Below the pieces are notes generated by a model, which did no database searches, was not told the DNA's origin, and was given only the letters and a program-made list of their open reading frames with translations. DNA of 64,000 nt from contig CM070563.1 in assembly GCA_036346405.1 (NCBI GenBank), positions 496,001-560,000 of the forward strand, read 5' to 3'. Positions 1-11,600 of the stretch are shown piece after piece (the first letter of the stretch is position 1; every line of letters starts with the position of its first letter). The translations under genes were made by a program, and so were the position numbers. Source of the stretch: Phyllostachys edulis (lineage: Eukaryota > Streptophyta > Magnoliopsida > Poales > Poaceae).

Positions 1-1058
1 ATGCAGATTGGCTGTCACCATCAGCATCAGACAGCCAGGGGCCCACCCCTCCACATCATGGATACGATTCATGCCATTGCCAGCGACGACCCAGACAACA
101 TGTTCTCCGTCGCGGCCCAGCTGAGTCGACCCTCGGCTCGAAGCAACCCATCCCAAGGAAAGTACTGCAAGTAGTACGTGTGCCCATGGATGGACAAGAA
201 CAGGTACCCAACAATTGCCAAATGAAGTCCATGATTCGATTCGATTTGGACCTGAACCATCCAACACACACAAACGAAATCACACGATGAACCCTGTTGT
301 TTGCAGTTGGAACAGCTCATGATTCGAGCGAGCCAATGAACCAACACTCATGCTGACTAGCTCGGAGCCGGACAGCCAGAGCCTAACAATGGTGTGGCAT
401 GCCGCATGCATCAGGACAACCACGACGGTCGCAATGCATCGGACAAAAGTGCGCATTAAACAAATCAAATCATAGCCAGAAATGATATGATACTTCCTCT
501 GCTGTTAGGAAGATAAGATAACCAACCTCCATACCTAATGATTCCTTCCGATCGAGTCACACCTGCTATGTATGCCTTTTACGCACCTGATTTGATCGAT
601 GCCACCTTCTTAAGCAACCAAGATTAGGAGGGTGCGTGCAACCACACCAAGATGATAATAGGCCAACTCAACTCATTTCATTTCGACTGTTTGAATTGAA
701 CCACAAATATCACCAACATGCCAACAACACATATGCTCTCTGTCAAAAGAGTTGTTACTAAGAGCTGTTCATATCCTGGTCACTGCTACATTACATTACA
801 TGATACAGGAATCATGAAAAGGAGCTGCACAGTTTCAGAAATGAATAACCATTCTGACCAGGACGAAATCAAATTACAGTATTACACACAGACTGCCACA
901 ACCGTGTAGATAGCAACCACAACCAAAGGGCTAAATCAACCGCAAACTACTGCAATCACCACAAGTACAGGCATTTACAGCAAACACGTAGAAAACACCA
1001 ATACCTCGTCACACAAAAAACAAATCAATATAACAATAATAGTACACGTGTTGTTCAG
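1..1058. other. Non-coding stretch downstream of the WEB gene
   Basis: No exon, RNA gene or transposon end could be supported here. The part nearest 1058 is AT-rich and probably includes the 3' UTR of the minus-strand WEB gene. The short open frames lack coding character. Confidence 0.5.
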
Positions 1059-3992
1059 CTACTTGCTGTTTTTCTTTTTCAGTAAGCTCCCCAACCTCTT
1101 CAGTAGAGGCTTGTTCTTTTTCTGTTGCTGCTGCGGTTTTGTCGGAGACATTCCCACTTTACTCGCATCTTCTGATGCTGTCACATTTGCATGCTCAGTG
1201 CTGCCATCCTCCTTGGAGTCTAATTCATCGTTGGAGGATTTGGTTTCTTGTTTCCTGTCTGTCTGTGGCTGCTTCTCGACAACTTTGCTGCTCTCCTGTA
1301 CGCTGCACTCGGTATTCACTTCCTCCTGTACAACCTTAGTGCCATCCTTCTCTTCTTCATGGTTCATGTCCCCATTGGAGTTTCCATTGACAGCGCCAAT
1401 TTCCAGCTTCTGTTTTTTACCATTCTCTCCTTCCGTACCTTCATTCTCTGCAACTGTATCAGCAACTTCTTTGCGCACAGAATTGTTGTGCGACTCATCA
1501 ACAACCACTAGCTTCTCTTCCTCCTCAGGATGCTTCTTTGTCATGGCTTCAGCAAGCAGAGCAGACAGTTCGTCTATCTTCTTCATGGCGTCAGCTTCTC
1601 GCAACCTGAATTCGTCATTCTCCTGGGTTATGCTCTGCAATGCATTCTCTGTATCGAGTAACCTCTCCTTCAGTTGCAAACTCTCAGCCTTTGCCTCCTG
1701 CACAGCCTTGTTGGCTTCAGAAACCGCTGATTCCGTGTATATCAGTTTCTCCTGAAGCCTCTCTTTCTCAGCATTTGCCTCCTGCACAACCTTATTGGCT
1801 TCAGCAACCACTGACTCCATGTACATCAGTTTCTCTAGAAGCATCTCCTTCTCCTCATTGACAGCTTGGAGTTCGTGCTCTGCACCTCGCAGTGATGCCA
1901 CTACCTTGTCGGCTTCTACTTTAAGGGCGGCAATTTCTTCTTCTGACTGATTGCTTGACGTGATAATGTCAAGCTCCTTAGCTTCACATTCTTCTCTGTA
2001 CTTGTTCACCTCAGCCTCCAATCTTTCAACAGTTTTCCTTGATGCAGTGATTTCGCAGTTTGCCTCATCAAGCATTACACCGTAGCTCTCTTTGGTACTC
2101 TTTAGGGCCATCTTCAGATCACCTATCTGCGTGAGAGCATGCTCGTAATCATCTTCTATGTTCAGAAATCTATGATGTGCCTCCTTTGCTTTGCCAGATG
2201 CCTCACCCAATGCAGCAGTAAGATCTTCCACTGCCCTTTTCTCTTTCTCTTCTCTATCCTTGGTGTCATTCAACTCGCTAATCAGCTTCATTTTCTCCTC
2301 GGTCAGGCCTTCGATTTTCACATTAGCAGCCTTCTCGTTGTTTAATGCCTCAGAAGCTGCTTGTTCCGCAGCCTCAAGCTTGTTCCTCAGAACATCTATT
2401 GTTGTCTGCAGTCCAAACACCTCTTGCTGAGATGCATCCAAGTGCTCGTTCGACTCGTTGATATCTGTTAAAAGTCTTGCCACCTCAATTTCCAAGGCCA
2501 TTGTCTTTCCTTCGAGGGCTTCGATTTCCGACTCTCTATCTTGCAACACAGACTGGGTCTTGTCCAATTCCTCCGTCGTAGAGGCAAGTAATTCACTTTT
2601 GAACTTCTCAGATATAGTAACTTCCTCCAATTCCATTTTAAGTGATCCAGCCTTGTGCTTACATTCCTCGAACAGCTGACGGACGTCTGACTCAGCCTTC
2701 TTTGCATCATCTAACTCTGATTTAAGATCCTCGAACAGTTTTTCCATATCGGCCAGCTTGTCCTCAACAACTCTTGCCTCCTCTAGTTTGCCTTTCAGAG
2801 CAGAAATATCAGATTCCAAATTCTTAACAAGCACTTCAGTTTCACGGCTTTTACTCTCTTGGCTCGCCGCACTCGAATCAATCAATCCTTTCAAGCGGAC
2901 GACTTCGGTTGAGAGGATCTCCACCTTCTCCGCATTGACCTCAGCGATCTTCATGGCATCGTCTGCGTGGCCGAGTGCAGCCTTGTTGGCGTCGTTCGCC
3001 ATTGCAAGCTCACGCCTGAATCTCTCCAGCTCCTCCGTTGCGGTGGCCAATGTCTCCAAGTCCGCGGCGTGCTGGCCACGCACGCACTCAATCTCCGTCC
3101 GCCACTCCTCCTCCCGCTTGTGCGCCTCGTCGATGCCAACCTGCTCGAGCTCATCTGCCCGGAACTTCTCGATCTCTGTGGCCTCCTCGGCCCACCTCTT
3201 GGCCATGAGCGCATCCTGGAGCTTGTCATGTGTCTCATCAGCCACTCTCTTGGCCTGGTTCAGCTGCCCGACAAGGCGGTTCCTCTCCCCCACGACGAAG
3301 GCCAGCTGATCCTTGGCCTTGTTGAGGTCCTCCTGGGCGGACTCAAGCCGTGCCTGCAATTCGGCCTCCCTCCGAGGCTGCTCTGCGTTCACCATTGCAC
3401 AGTTTTGCATCAAGAACTCACACAGTGTACTTGACAATGCAGCATCGTCTTCAGTTCACTGACAAAAAAAATATGCTGCGCACTTACATCAGGAAGCGTG
3501 CCGATCTTGGGCGCCCGGCGCTCGACGACGGGACTGGGGCCTGCGGATCTCGGGGACCGGTCGAACGAGAGGCGGGGCCGCGAGTTTTGGGCGGCCGACG
3601 GTGGCGAGTTGGGCTCGGACTTGAATGGGCCGCCGCTGTTGCGGGAGCGCGGCGTGGCGCCGGAGCTCCTCCTGGAGCCACCGGCGGCAGTGGAGGGACG
3701 GTGGTTGGAGGGCGTGGAAGGACGGCGGATGGGGGTGGGCGTGCTCGGCCTGGCCTTGCTAACGGGGGACTCATTTGGCCCAGGTCTAGTGTGAATGGCA
3801 ACACAGTACAAGTAATCCGTTAAAGCTCCAAAATTTCTTCTTGTTGATACGAGTGAGCGACAAAATGCAGAGCCGGAAGAAGTGGCCACAAACTAACAAA
3901 CCGATGAAAAGGGAGAGGAAGCAAGCAAAGACAATACATGGGAGTGAGAGAAAGAGAAATCACCTTGATTTGGACGGCAGCATTGTGGACAT
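1059..3992 (-). CDS. WEB family coiled-coil protein (At3g02930/At5g16730-like), 3 exons, 882 aa
   Basis: Exons on the minus strand are 3992-3964, 3785-3488 and 3380-1059; joined they give 2649 bases with no stop before the end. The splice sites are AG|GTGATT, CTAG|A, GAT|GTAAGT and GCAGAG|CAG. Residues 1-10 come from a tiny first exon. Residues about 11-109 are a basic, Ser/Pro-rich region with TPTPIRRPSTPSNHRPST-type runs. The third exon is almost entirely heptad coiled coil (Lys/Glu/Ala/Leu-rich), followed by an acidic tail and a basic C-terminus ending in KPLLKRLGSLLKKKNSK. This layout, and especially the KPLLK-GSLLKKK ending, matches the plant WEB family (weak chloroplast movement under blue light), whose members support chloroplast relocation. 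Family members are often labelled chloroplastic without proof, so location is open. The first ATG was chosen because it precedes a clean donor and keeps frame; a second in-frame ATG lies three codons later. The gene looks intact. Confidence 0.9.
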
Positions 3993-4737
3993 GGTGTGGG
4001 AGGGGAGGAGAGCGAGTGGAGAGTAGGAAGAGAAGACACTGGGGAGGAAGAGGGAGTGAGGGACTGATGAGGGTGTGAGGAAGAGGCAAGAAGAAGAGGG
4101 GAAGGGAGCTGGTTGTTGGAATCAGAGAGAGAGAGGAGATAAAGAAAGAAAGGAGACTGTACTACTGTATGTGCCCCGGTGTACTGTACTGTTTGTGTCC
4201 CCTTCTAAATTTTCATGGCATCGGATATGGATTCATAACCACACGTAGCAAGTGTCGTATAAGTACTTAGAGTTTGGTTGAAATGTGTCCAGATGAACAT
4301 GTAGCACCGCTGCCATAAAAAAAATTCCACACCTTCGCATCACCTTCTGACTACAACCAGACTGTGGAATGGATTGCTGAACGGATTACTGCAGCTGCAA
4401 CTACTCGACTGGTTCCGCCGGGACGGCTGCTTGTGAGTGAGCAGTCGTGTGATGTGACCAAGGCAACGGCTTTGCTCGGCCCAAACAAACTTTGGGCCCA
4501 AATAGCATCGGTCAGGAAAGAGGCCGAAAAGGCCAGGCAGATCGAAAGAGGAAACATGCCCGTTATTCTTTCTAGGACAATGTTATGCTCCCTAGTCGAA
4601 AAAATCGGACGTCTTGCTCCAGCTGTCCTACACTCCCCTATTATATGTTTATTCTCTACCACTTGTTCAGACGTGCAGTCTTATCTTCACCACAGTCCAC
4701 ACCTCCTTCTAAGCTTCCTTCTCTCTTATAACTAAAA
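3993..4737. other. Upstream region of the WEB gene
   Basis: This is probably the 5' UTR and promoter side of the minus-strand WEB gene. A GA-rich tract on the plus strand at about 4126-4160 reads as a CT-rich leader on the gene strand. No convincing TATA box was found. 4340-4737 holds nothing recognised. Confidence 0.4.
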
Positions 4738-6169
4738 CTAGTAGGGTGATCTGCGCATTTGTGTAGCTAGATTTATTTTAAAGTTTGTAGTGATAAATGA
4801 TATAACTGGATGCTTCAGAGCATTTTTATGTATCTTGTAGCTATTTAGATTTTTAAGATATCATAAATATTAGAAAATGATAATAGAAGTTTGAAGGAAA
4901 AATACAACTTGAGTAACGTAATTGAAGTATGAGCTTTTATGGAAGAAAATCATGAGTATAATAAGTTAATCACTCTCCATTATGTATACGTCATGCAGTT
5001 GCATACCCTTAACTCTTTTCCAAAATGTTTGCATGCACATGTACCTCTGTTAATCTCAGGCCATACATTGATTATGTGTGCAACAAAATTATCTTATTAG
5101 TTTACATGGTATTAGAGTACATTGCCCACATATACACCGATGCACCATGGACGACCTACCTTGGACTTATCTTCCCTTACGTAGATTGCCCCACTAAACC
5201 GTGTGCCTTCTATCTCTTCTCCCTGCCACAATTTTTTCGCTTCAACCTCCAAGAGCAAGCCCAATTCTTGATCGATATCTCTCAGCTGCCACCATTTTCA
5301 ATGCAATACTCTACCACATAGTTATCTTCTACTTCTCTACAATTATCGCTTAATGATGACCGTTGTGATATCTATACGTATATGCATACAAATATCGTCG
5401 ATCTCTGCCGGGACACCCGTCGCACTCTCTCCAGTGGCCCCAAGCCTATTCCTTACTGTTGCGCTATCTCTACTCCGAGCTCTTTGCTCCTTTGTTTATG
5501 TACGCCCATGCCTCCATTCGTAGGATGCATGCATGTATATACACATGTGCGATCGTAAACATGCCCGATGTCTTCTTCTCCTATGTCGGTCACTCCTCTT
5601 TTTCTACATTGTCCAACTCAATGATGTGGCTTCCTCACTAACTACGATGACCTCCCATCTTCACTGATGTCGGTATGTCTGCCTTAGTCGTTGTCTAACG
5701 TTAGAGAGAATTTGCTCGCCATCGTCGGTGATGCCATGTCACTCACCAACGATGGCATGCTTCTAGCTACCCGATGGTCACATATCGTCGATAGCTCGTT
5801 TTTAATCCAAAGCTTCATCTCCTCTCTGTTATGTCTTCCCTATTATCAAATTTCTTTGGCCATGGACTTCTTCAACAACGCCGATGCTCACCATTCGTCG
5901 TCATAGCACTTGTCTACTTTGACTACGATCTTTCTCTTCAACAGCTCTAGTGAGCAGCACAACATCGTCCCTATCGAACAGCTAAGGTGAGCAACATGGA
6001 ATTGTTCTCATCTTTGTCGCCGTTGCCTCGGCTATTCGTTTCCTTGTGGATCAATGTTTTCTTGTAGAACAGATCGGCGTCATTGCACTCTTTCATGGTC
6101 TCATCCGACACCATTCACGATGTCCTTATTATAACTTATATTTCATTTATTCGAAATTTTAGTTATCAA

Positions 6170-6587
6170 TAGATTTTACTTCGGAATTTTATTTTATTTG
6201 TTGTCCATAATTTCAATTATTTTTGTTGGAATCTGTAAACTAATCTAATTGTTAATTTTTATGCTAAATTACGGTTATTTATATATTTTACTTGAATTAA
6301 ATATCGAAATCAAAATGCTATTTTTATTTTTATTCCAAAATCAATTTATTTTTGTTGAAATTTGTATACTAATCCAATTGCTATTTTTGGTTTAATTTTT
6401 ATTCGAGTTATATTTATTTAGGATTTTACTTAGGAATTAGTATGGAAATCAAATTAATGATGTTTTTGGATTCTATTTATTTAAGTATTTTACTTTAGAA
6501 TTCATACGAAATCAAATTGCAAATTTTATTCTATTTTTATCTCAATGTTTAATTATTTTTGTTGGAATTCCTATCTTGATCCAATTG

Positions 6588-6674
<87 letters not shown>

Positions 6675-6910
6675 CAATTATTGGTGATTTTACTTTGGAA
6701 TTAAGATTTAAATCAACTTGCTAATTTTATTTTATTTTTTATTCGAATTTACATTATTTTTGTTGGAATTTGTATACTAATCCAATTACTACTTTTAAAA
6801 TTTTATTTTGAATTATGTTTATCTAGTGATTTTATTTAGGAGTTCATGTCAAAATGGAATTACTAATTTTATTTTATTTTATTTTTTATTCGAATTTTAG
6901 TTATTTTTGC
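6170..6910. repeat. AT-rich imperfect tandem repeat inside Helitron 1
   Basis: A phrase close to TTTTTGTTGGAATTTGTATA followed by CTAATCCAATTG recurs about four times (ending near 6250, 6380, 6587 and 6787), separated by other T-rich repeated phrases such as GATTTTACTTTGGAATT. The spacing is 120-210 bases. The block includes the TA microsatellite. Confidence 0.7.
6589..6668. repeat. (TA)n microsatellite, about 80 bp
   Basis: An uninterrupted TA run of about 40 units sits inside one copy of the AT-rich repeat. Confidence 0.95.
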
Positions 6911-7108
6911 ATTGTACTTGACATGGACTCTTATTTCTATATTGTATTTGACATGGACTCTTTCATTTAATCTAGATCGTTATAATCTGGACCCTACTAT
7001 AATCAACGGTATAGATGTTTCTCTTTTTTTACTGATTAACGTGAGAATTTCTAGCACTTGAGAGCGAACGTGGTGGCTTTTTTTCTATCGCTTTAATAAT
7101 ATAATAGA

Positions 7109-7981
7109 TAAGATGTTTCACTACGCATGTGAGTCTGCTCACCTCCTCCTCATCTTGCTTCTTCCTATTCTCAACTACCACGATTCCTATCCTCTGGTGA
7201 GTCGGCACTAGGGGAGCTCGCCACCGGCACCGCATTCCTCCCTCCTTACTCACCCCCATCTCTCTCTATCTCTCACCCTCCCCCCTCCTCAGATTGTGGT
7301 GTGGGTAGGCCTTACTCCCACAAGATTTGGGCCAGTCGGTGATGAGGCATCCGGTCGATCGTCTCATACAGAGGCGTAGCCAGCCCAGCCAGCAACCTCG
7401 GGCCTGGCCAGCCAAAAAAATGTGGGCCTAGGCCAGCCCATTGTAGTGCTGAGAAAAGGTAAGAAGGATTTTGAGCTGGGCCTCGGGCCATTGCCCCGGT
7501 GGCCCGAGGCCCAACTCCGCCACTGGCCTCATACTCCTACTACGATCTCACCCCTTTCCGTCGTTGTTGCCTCCATCTTCTCCATTGGGTTTTGTTTGCA
7601 TGCCTAGAAATTTGTTGCGTCATATTTCCTTAATTGTTGCCAAAAGTGTTTTGTTTGTTTCATTATCTCTACTCAATTTTATTGCCGCCAGAGGTATTGT
7701 TGCGATGTTGCCTTCTCTTATTTTTGTGATGTTTGCCCACGTGAGATGAATTGTTGCAGGTGTAGCCTCGCCCCGAGTCGAATCCAGGCCAATCGGCGGC
7801 AAGGCGGTGGTGTGGGTTGGCGACTGACTTGTCTTCCCATCGTGATGTTAGAATTGTTGCAATTAGTAAGTCAAGTTGTTGTGAACGTTGTTTCTTATTG
7901 TTGCAACATATTGCTACAAATATTGTAGGTGTTTCGGTTGCTTTTTTCGATTTGTTGCAACAATCTTTTGTTTTTGTTGGG
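7109..7981. repeat. Left arm of an unclassified TTGTTGC-rich repeat
   Basis: From about 7560 the sequence repeats the word TTGTTGC (for example near 7565, 7613, 7636, 7690, 7751, 7855 and 7963). The same word dominates 13915-14180, and the two blocks are separated only by two LTR insertions with their own target duplications, so they were once contiguous. The ends of the parent element were not found. 7109-7368 shows nothing recognised. Confidence 0.45.
7369..7525. mobile_element. 157-bp hAT-type MITE
   Basis: The termini are CAGAGGCGTAG and, read from the other side, CAGTGGCGGAG, a terminal inverted repeat of the CAGTGGCGGAG type common in grasses. The flanks GTCTCATA (7361-7368) and GCCTCATA (7526-7533) form an 8-bp target duplication with one mismatch. 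Confidence 0.75.
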
Positions 7982-8553
7982 TGTCGTAGGGGCGGTCCAC
8001 CGGCCACAACAACCGGGCAGAAGGCACACTTCACCTCCCCTCCTCCCCCCTCAAAGGTACCGCGAGTACCCTAGGGAAGGCCGAAGGGTGAGGAAAGGCT
8101 GCTGAACACCTCAGGTCCAGGAGCGAGGAGGCCCCCAGGACCCTTGCCCGGGGCCACTTCGTGAGCACCGAAGCCCCCCCCCCCGGCTCGGGAGCACCCA
8201 ACACGGTGCAAAGGGAGATGAGTACTAATGGACCGCACGTACTGGCCAGATGGACCAAGTCCAGGAGGGGCCACCATAGACCGAAGGCTACGCATAGGAA
8301 TTGGAAAAGCCTCTGCGGCCCCTACGGCCTACAGGCATAGGGTCTTTTTAGGAGTAGAATTGCAGTCTCGTGTACATTGGTCGGAATGCTATAAATAACC
8401 ATCTCTCCATGTAATAAAGGAGGACTTTTTTTCAAGACAATTAATACACATTTATTCCTCTTTGCATTGTTCCCCTTTTTCGAGGATCCCCAGGTTCCCC
8501 TTGTCGTAACCGAGGTCCCCTTTCTTATACTGTGCGGTCTTTTTGCTACGACA
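7982..8553. mobile_element. Solo LTR, 572 bp (copy 1 of a family also at 59720)
   Basis: It starts TGTCGTAGGGGCGG and ends GCTACGACA, inverted termini with the TG...CA of LTRs. The target duplication TTGGG is perfect (7977-7981 and 8554-8558). A TATAAATA box at about 8390 is followed by the AATAAA-like word GTAATAAAGG, typical of an LTR promoter and R region. There is no coding sequence. Confidence 0.85.
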
Positions 8554-8614
8554 TTGGGATTGGTTTCTTCTATTGTTGAATCGATAGTTCTCATTTTGTA
8601 TTTTTTTTTACTTT

Positions 8615-11600
8615 TGTAACATCCCAAATATATAAACAGGTGTGTGTTTCAAATGTAAGAAAATGTGTAGAAATTAAAACTTTTTCTCACATCTTGAAAC
8701 TCTTGAACATTGCCATAATTCTTGTAAAGAGTTGTGGAGTTCAAAAACCTAAACCTCCTGCTGACTAAAGTCAAACCCTTATTCCACTTTGTTACAAATC
8801 TTGTGCCAACCCTTGGAAATATTTTTCCTAGGTTCTAGAGGTAATGTGGGAACCCTCTGGAAAATTTCATAATGTTTAGAAACTATTTGATGAATTTTGG
8901 AGTTAAGTCAAACCCTAGGACAGCCTTGATGAATTTCCTGAGAAAAATGCAGTGCATAAAAACCTCTGAAAATTTTATGTAAGGTTAATCCTGGAGTGAG
9001 GAAGCTCTAGTTAAAATTTTAGAATTTTTTTGGAGTTAGTTTGCTACCTCTAAAAATTCCTCCAACCTCAGCCTTCATATTGAATTCAAAATCAGGCACT
9101 GTTCCTTGGGTCCGAACCACTTTCCAAGTGGGTCGAACCCAACCGCGCCCTCAGCTCACCGTGAGCTCCTCCTCTCTCGCGAGGTCGTAGCCGTTGGATT
9201 CAGATCCAGTGGCCACGACCTCCGCCACAACCAGCTCAGCCCAGTCCTCCTCCCTCACGAGGTCTTGCGCCGTTGAATCAAAATCCACGGCCATGACCTC
9301 CCTTTTTTTATCATGCGCACCAGACCTCCTTTCCCCGCGCGAGATCGTGCCCGTTGGATCAAAATCCACGGCCACGACCTCCTCTCTTTATCATGCGCAC
9401 CAGACCTCCCACCCGCGCGAGGTCGTGCTCCGTTGGATCCCAGATCAACGGCCACGACCTCCCCTCTCTGTCGTGCGCATCAGACCTCCCACCTCATCGA
9501 GGTTGTGTGTCGTTGGATCAAATCCAACCGCCACGACCTCCCCCTCTCATCTCGTCGCCGTCAGATCCAAATCTCGCGGCCACGACCTCCCCTTCCCTTT
9601 TATGTGTCTTGCCTAAGGGCCAAGACCTCCCGCACCTCAGTTCGTCGCCGTTGGATCAGCATCCAACGCCCACGACCTCCTCTCTTTATCATGCGCACCA
9701 GACCTCCCACCATTGTTGTACGCCGTTGGATTGACATCCAACAGCCACGACCTCCTACCTCCATTCGTTGCCGTTGGATCAAAATCCAACAACCACGACC
9801 TCCCTTGTGTCATGCGCAACGCCCATGACCTCCCCTCATCGTGGTGTGCCGTTGGATCAACATCCAACCGCCACAACCTCCCTTTGTGTTGTGCGCAACA
9901 GCCACGATATCCCCTTAATGTTGTGCGCCCTTGGATGTAAATCCAATGGCCACGACCTCCCCTCATCATTGTGTGCCCTTAGATGAAAATCTAAAGGCCA
10001 TGACCTCACATCCCCTTGTCGGTATCACGCGCATCGTTTAAGTCCTCCCCATCGGTCCGCGCCTTTGGATTGAGATCCAGCGGCGCGACCTCTATCCCCT
10101 TATCGCGCGACCTCCTCTTTCCTTCAAGAACTCGCGATGGAGATCCCACTGCGACCTCCCGTTTCTTTGCGCCACTGCGTCTGCGATCCGGTGGTCAAGA
10201 CCTCCTCCGTGCCTTTCCAGATCGCACTGCGTTGCGGTTTGAGGTCACGACCTCCCCATGTTCTTATCCAGCGGTTGATATGAGGTCTGTTCTTCTCCTA
10301 GCTTCGGTAGCGCGGCGTGCATGGCGAAGGAGGAGGTCGATGACTGTCGCGTCTAACACTCTTTGCTGCAAGCATTTAATGCGTGTTAGCCTTTCCGCCC
10401 CTAGGCCATGCTCAGGCCTACCCCCCGTCACCTCCACGTCCTGGTGGAGCCATGGACCGAGCCATGGGCTCAGCTCACCATGAAACTTAGCCCTAGCTCA
10501 TGACCTCTGCTCCCCGAGCTATAAGACCTCCCTTTGGTTCCCCCTTGGCTTCCTTTACACACCATTGAGCTCCAGCTTGCACCACTGTGCTTGGCTGAGC
10601 TCCCTTCTCCTCAGACCTCCTTGGCCGCTATTGATGCACCTTGGAGCTCTTGGTGAAGGCAGTGCTCCAGTGGCTCCCTCTCTCGACCTCTGCTCCATTT
10701 TACTCCTCTAACTTCCTGGAAGTTTTAACCCTAACTCCATTTTGGGTTGACCTTTTCAGGAGAGGGCTAATAGGAGTTTGGAGCTTTTGGCCGTGGAGCA
10801 CCCCTTCTTCACCATCGCCGGTCCTCCTCTCCCCAGACCTCCTCAGCTCCTCCACGACCTCCAGGTAACCTCCTGGTAGTCCTCTAGATGCTGGGCACCC
10901 GCTGTATGGATTGTTGCGGAGCTTTAATTCACATGTTGCTTTCGGCCATTTTGGTCACCAGATTGTTCACGGCTTCGCCGCTGATACAGGCCGTCATGGC
11001 CGTGTGAGTGGCACCCTCTGGTGCGCACGGCTATTGTGGACTCATCGGTGCCCTCAGTGTGCGCCGCCGTGGCCTATCTCGCCAGCGACAAGCCGTGGAA
11101 CACCCTCAGCTTTTGTCGGACGCAGGCCAGAGCTGGCTGTTGTCGTAATTGGACATCATTAATGCCAAACCTCTGTGTTAATCCGCGCTAATAATGGGTT
11201 AGGATCTCTGTCGGGTCGTGCGTGTGCGCTGGGTGCGTTGGTCGCGGGCCGTCCATCTCGCGATCAACGGCCACGACCTCCACCCGTTCGCCATGGCGAG
11301 CTCCAACGCAGCGCAGCCTTGCGATCAGCAGGTCGTGGCCGTTGGATCCGGATCCACGCCCACGTTAAATCGATCTGCGAGCGCGTCTTGGCGTTTTCAC
11401 CGGGAGGTCTTGGGCCGTCCGATTGAGAATCAACGGCTCATATCCTCCCGCGTCGTTATGGTTTTTAGAAATTCCCGATGGATTTATTTGCAAATTGAAA
11501 AAGGTAATAAACTTTGAAAATGCATAACTATTTCGTTTTAAATCCAAATGAGGTGATTCCAATTTTGTTAGCTCTGGTTTGATCTGGGCTCTAATCTAAA

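Larger units (their letters stand above)
4738..7108 (-). mobile_element. Helitron 1 (non-autonomous), minus orientation
   Basis: On the minus strand the element starts with TCTATTATATTATTAAAG (5' TC at 7108) and ends with CTAG (4741-4738). A decayed hairpin sits just inside the 3' end (TGCGCA and TGTGTA arms, pairing with G-U wobbles). The flanks are A at 4737 and T at 7109, as expected for Helitron insertion between A and T with no target duplication. No Rep/helicase coding is visible, so it is non-autonomous. Inside lie short open frames of no recognised family (about 5025-5900) and an AT-rich repeat block. The 5' end is strong; the 3' hairpin is weak. Confidence 0.6.

Noticed and set aside
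1048..3434. Plus-strand open frames of 155-235 codons opposite the WEB coiled coil
   Set aside because: They are antisense shadows of a repetitive Glu/Lys/Ala-rich coding exon; composition is Ser/Cys-rich with no family motif.
9151..9986. Repeated DPTA/PRPP-type frames of up to 171 codons
   Set aside because: They come from translating the CGTTGGATC/GACCTCC array in the LTR, with open frames on both strands.
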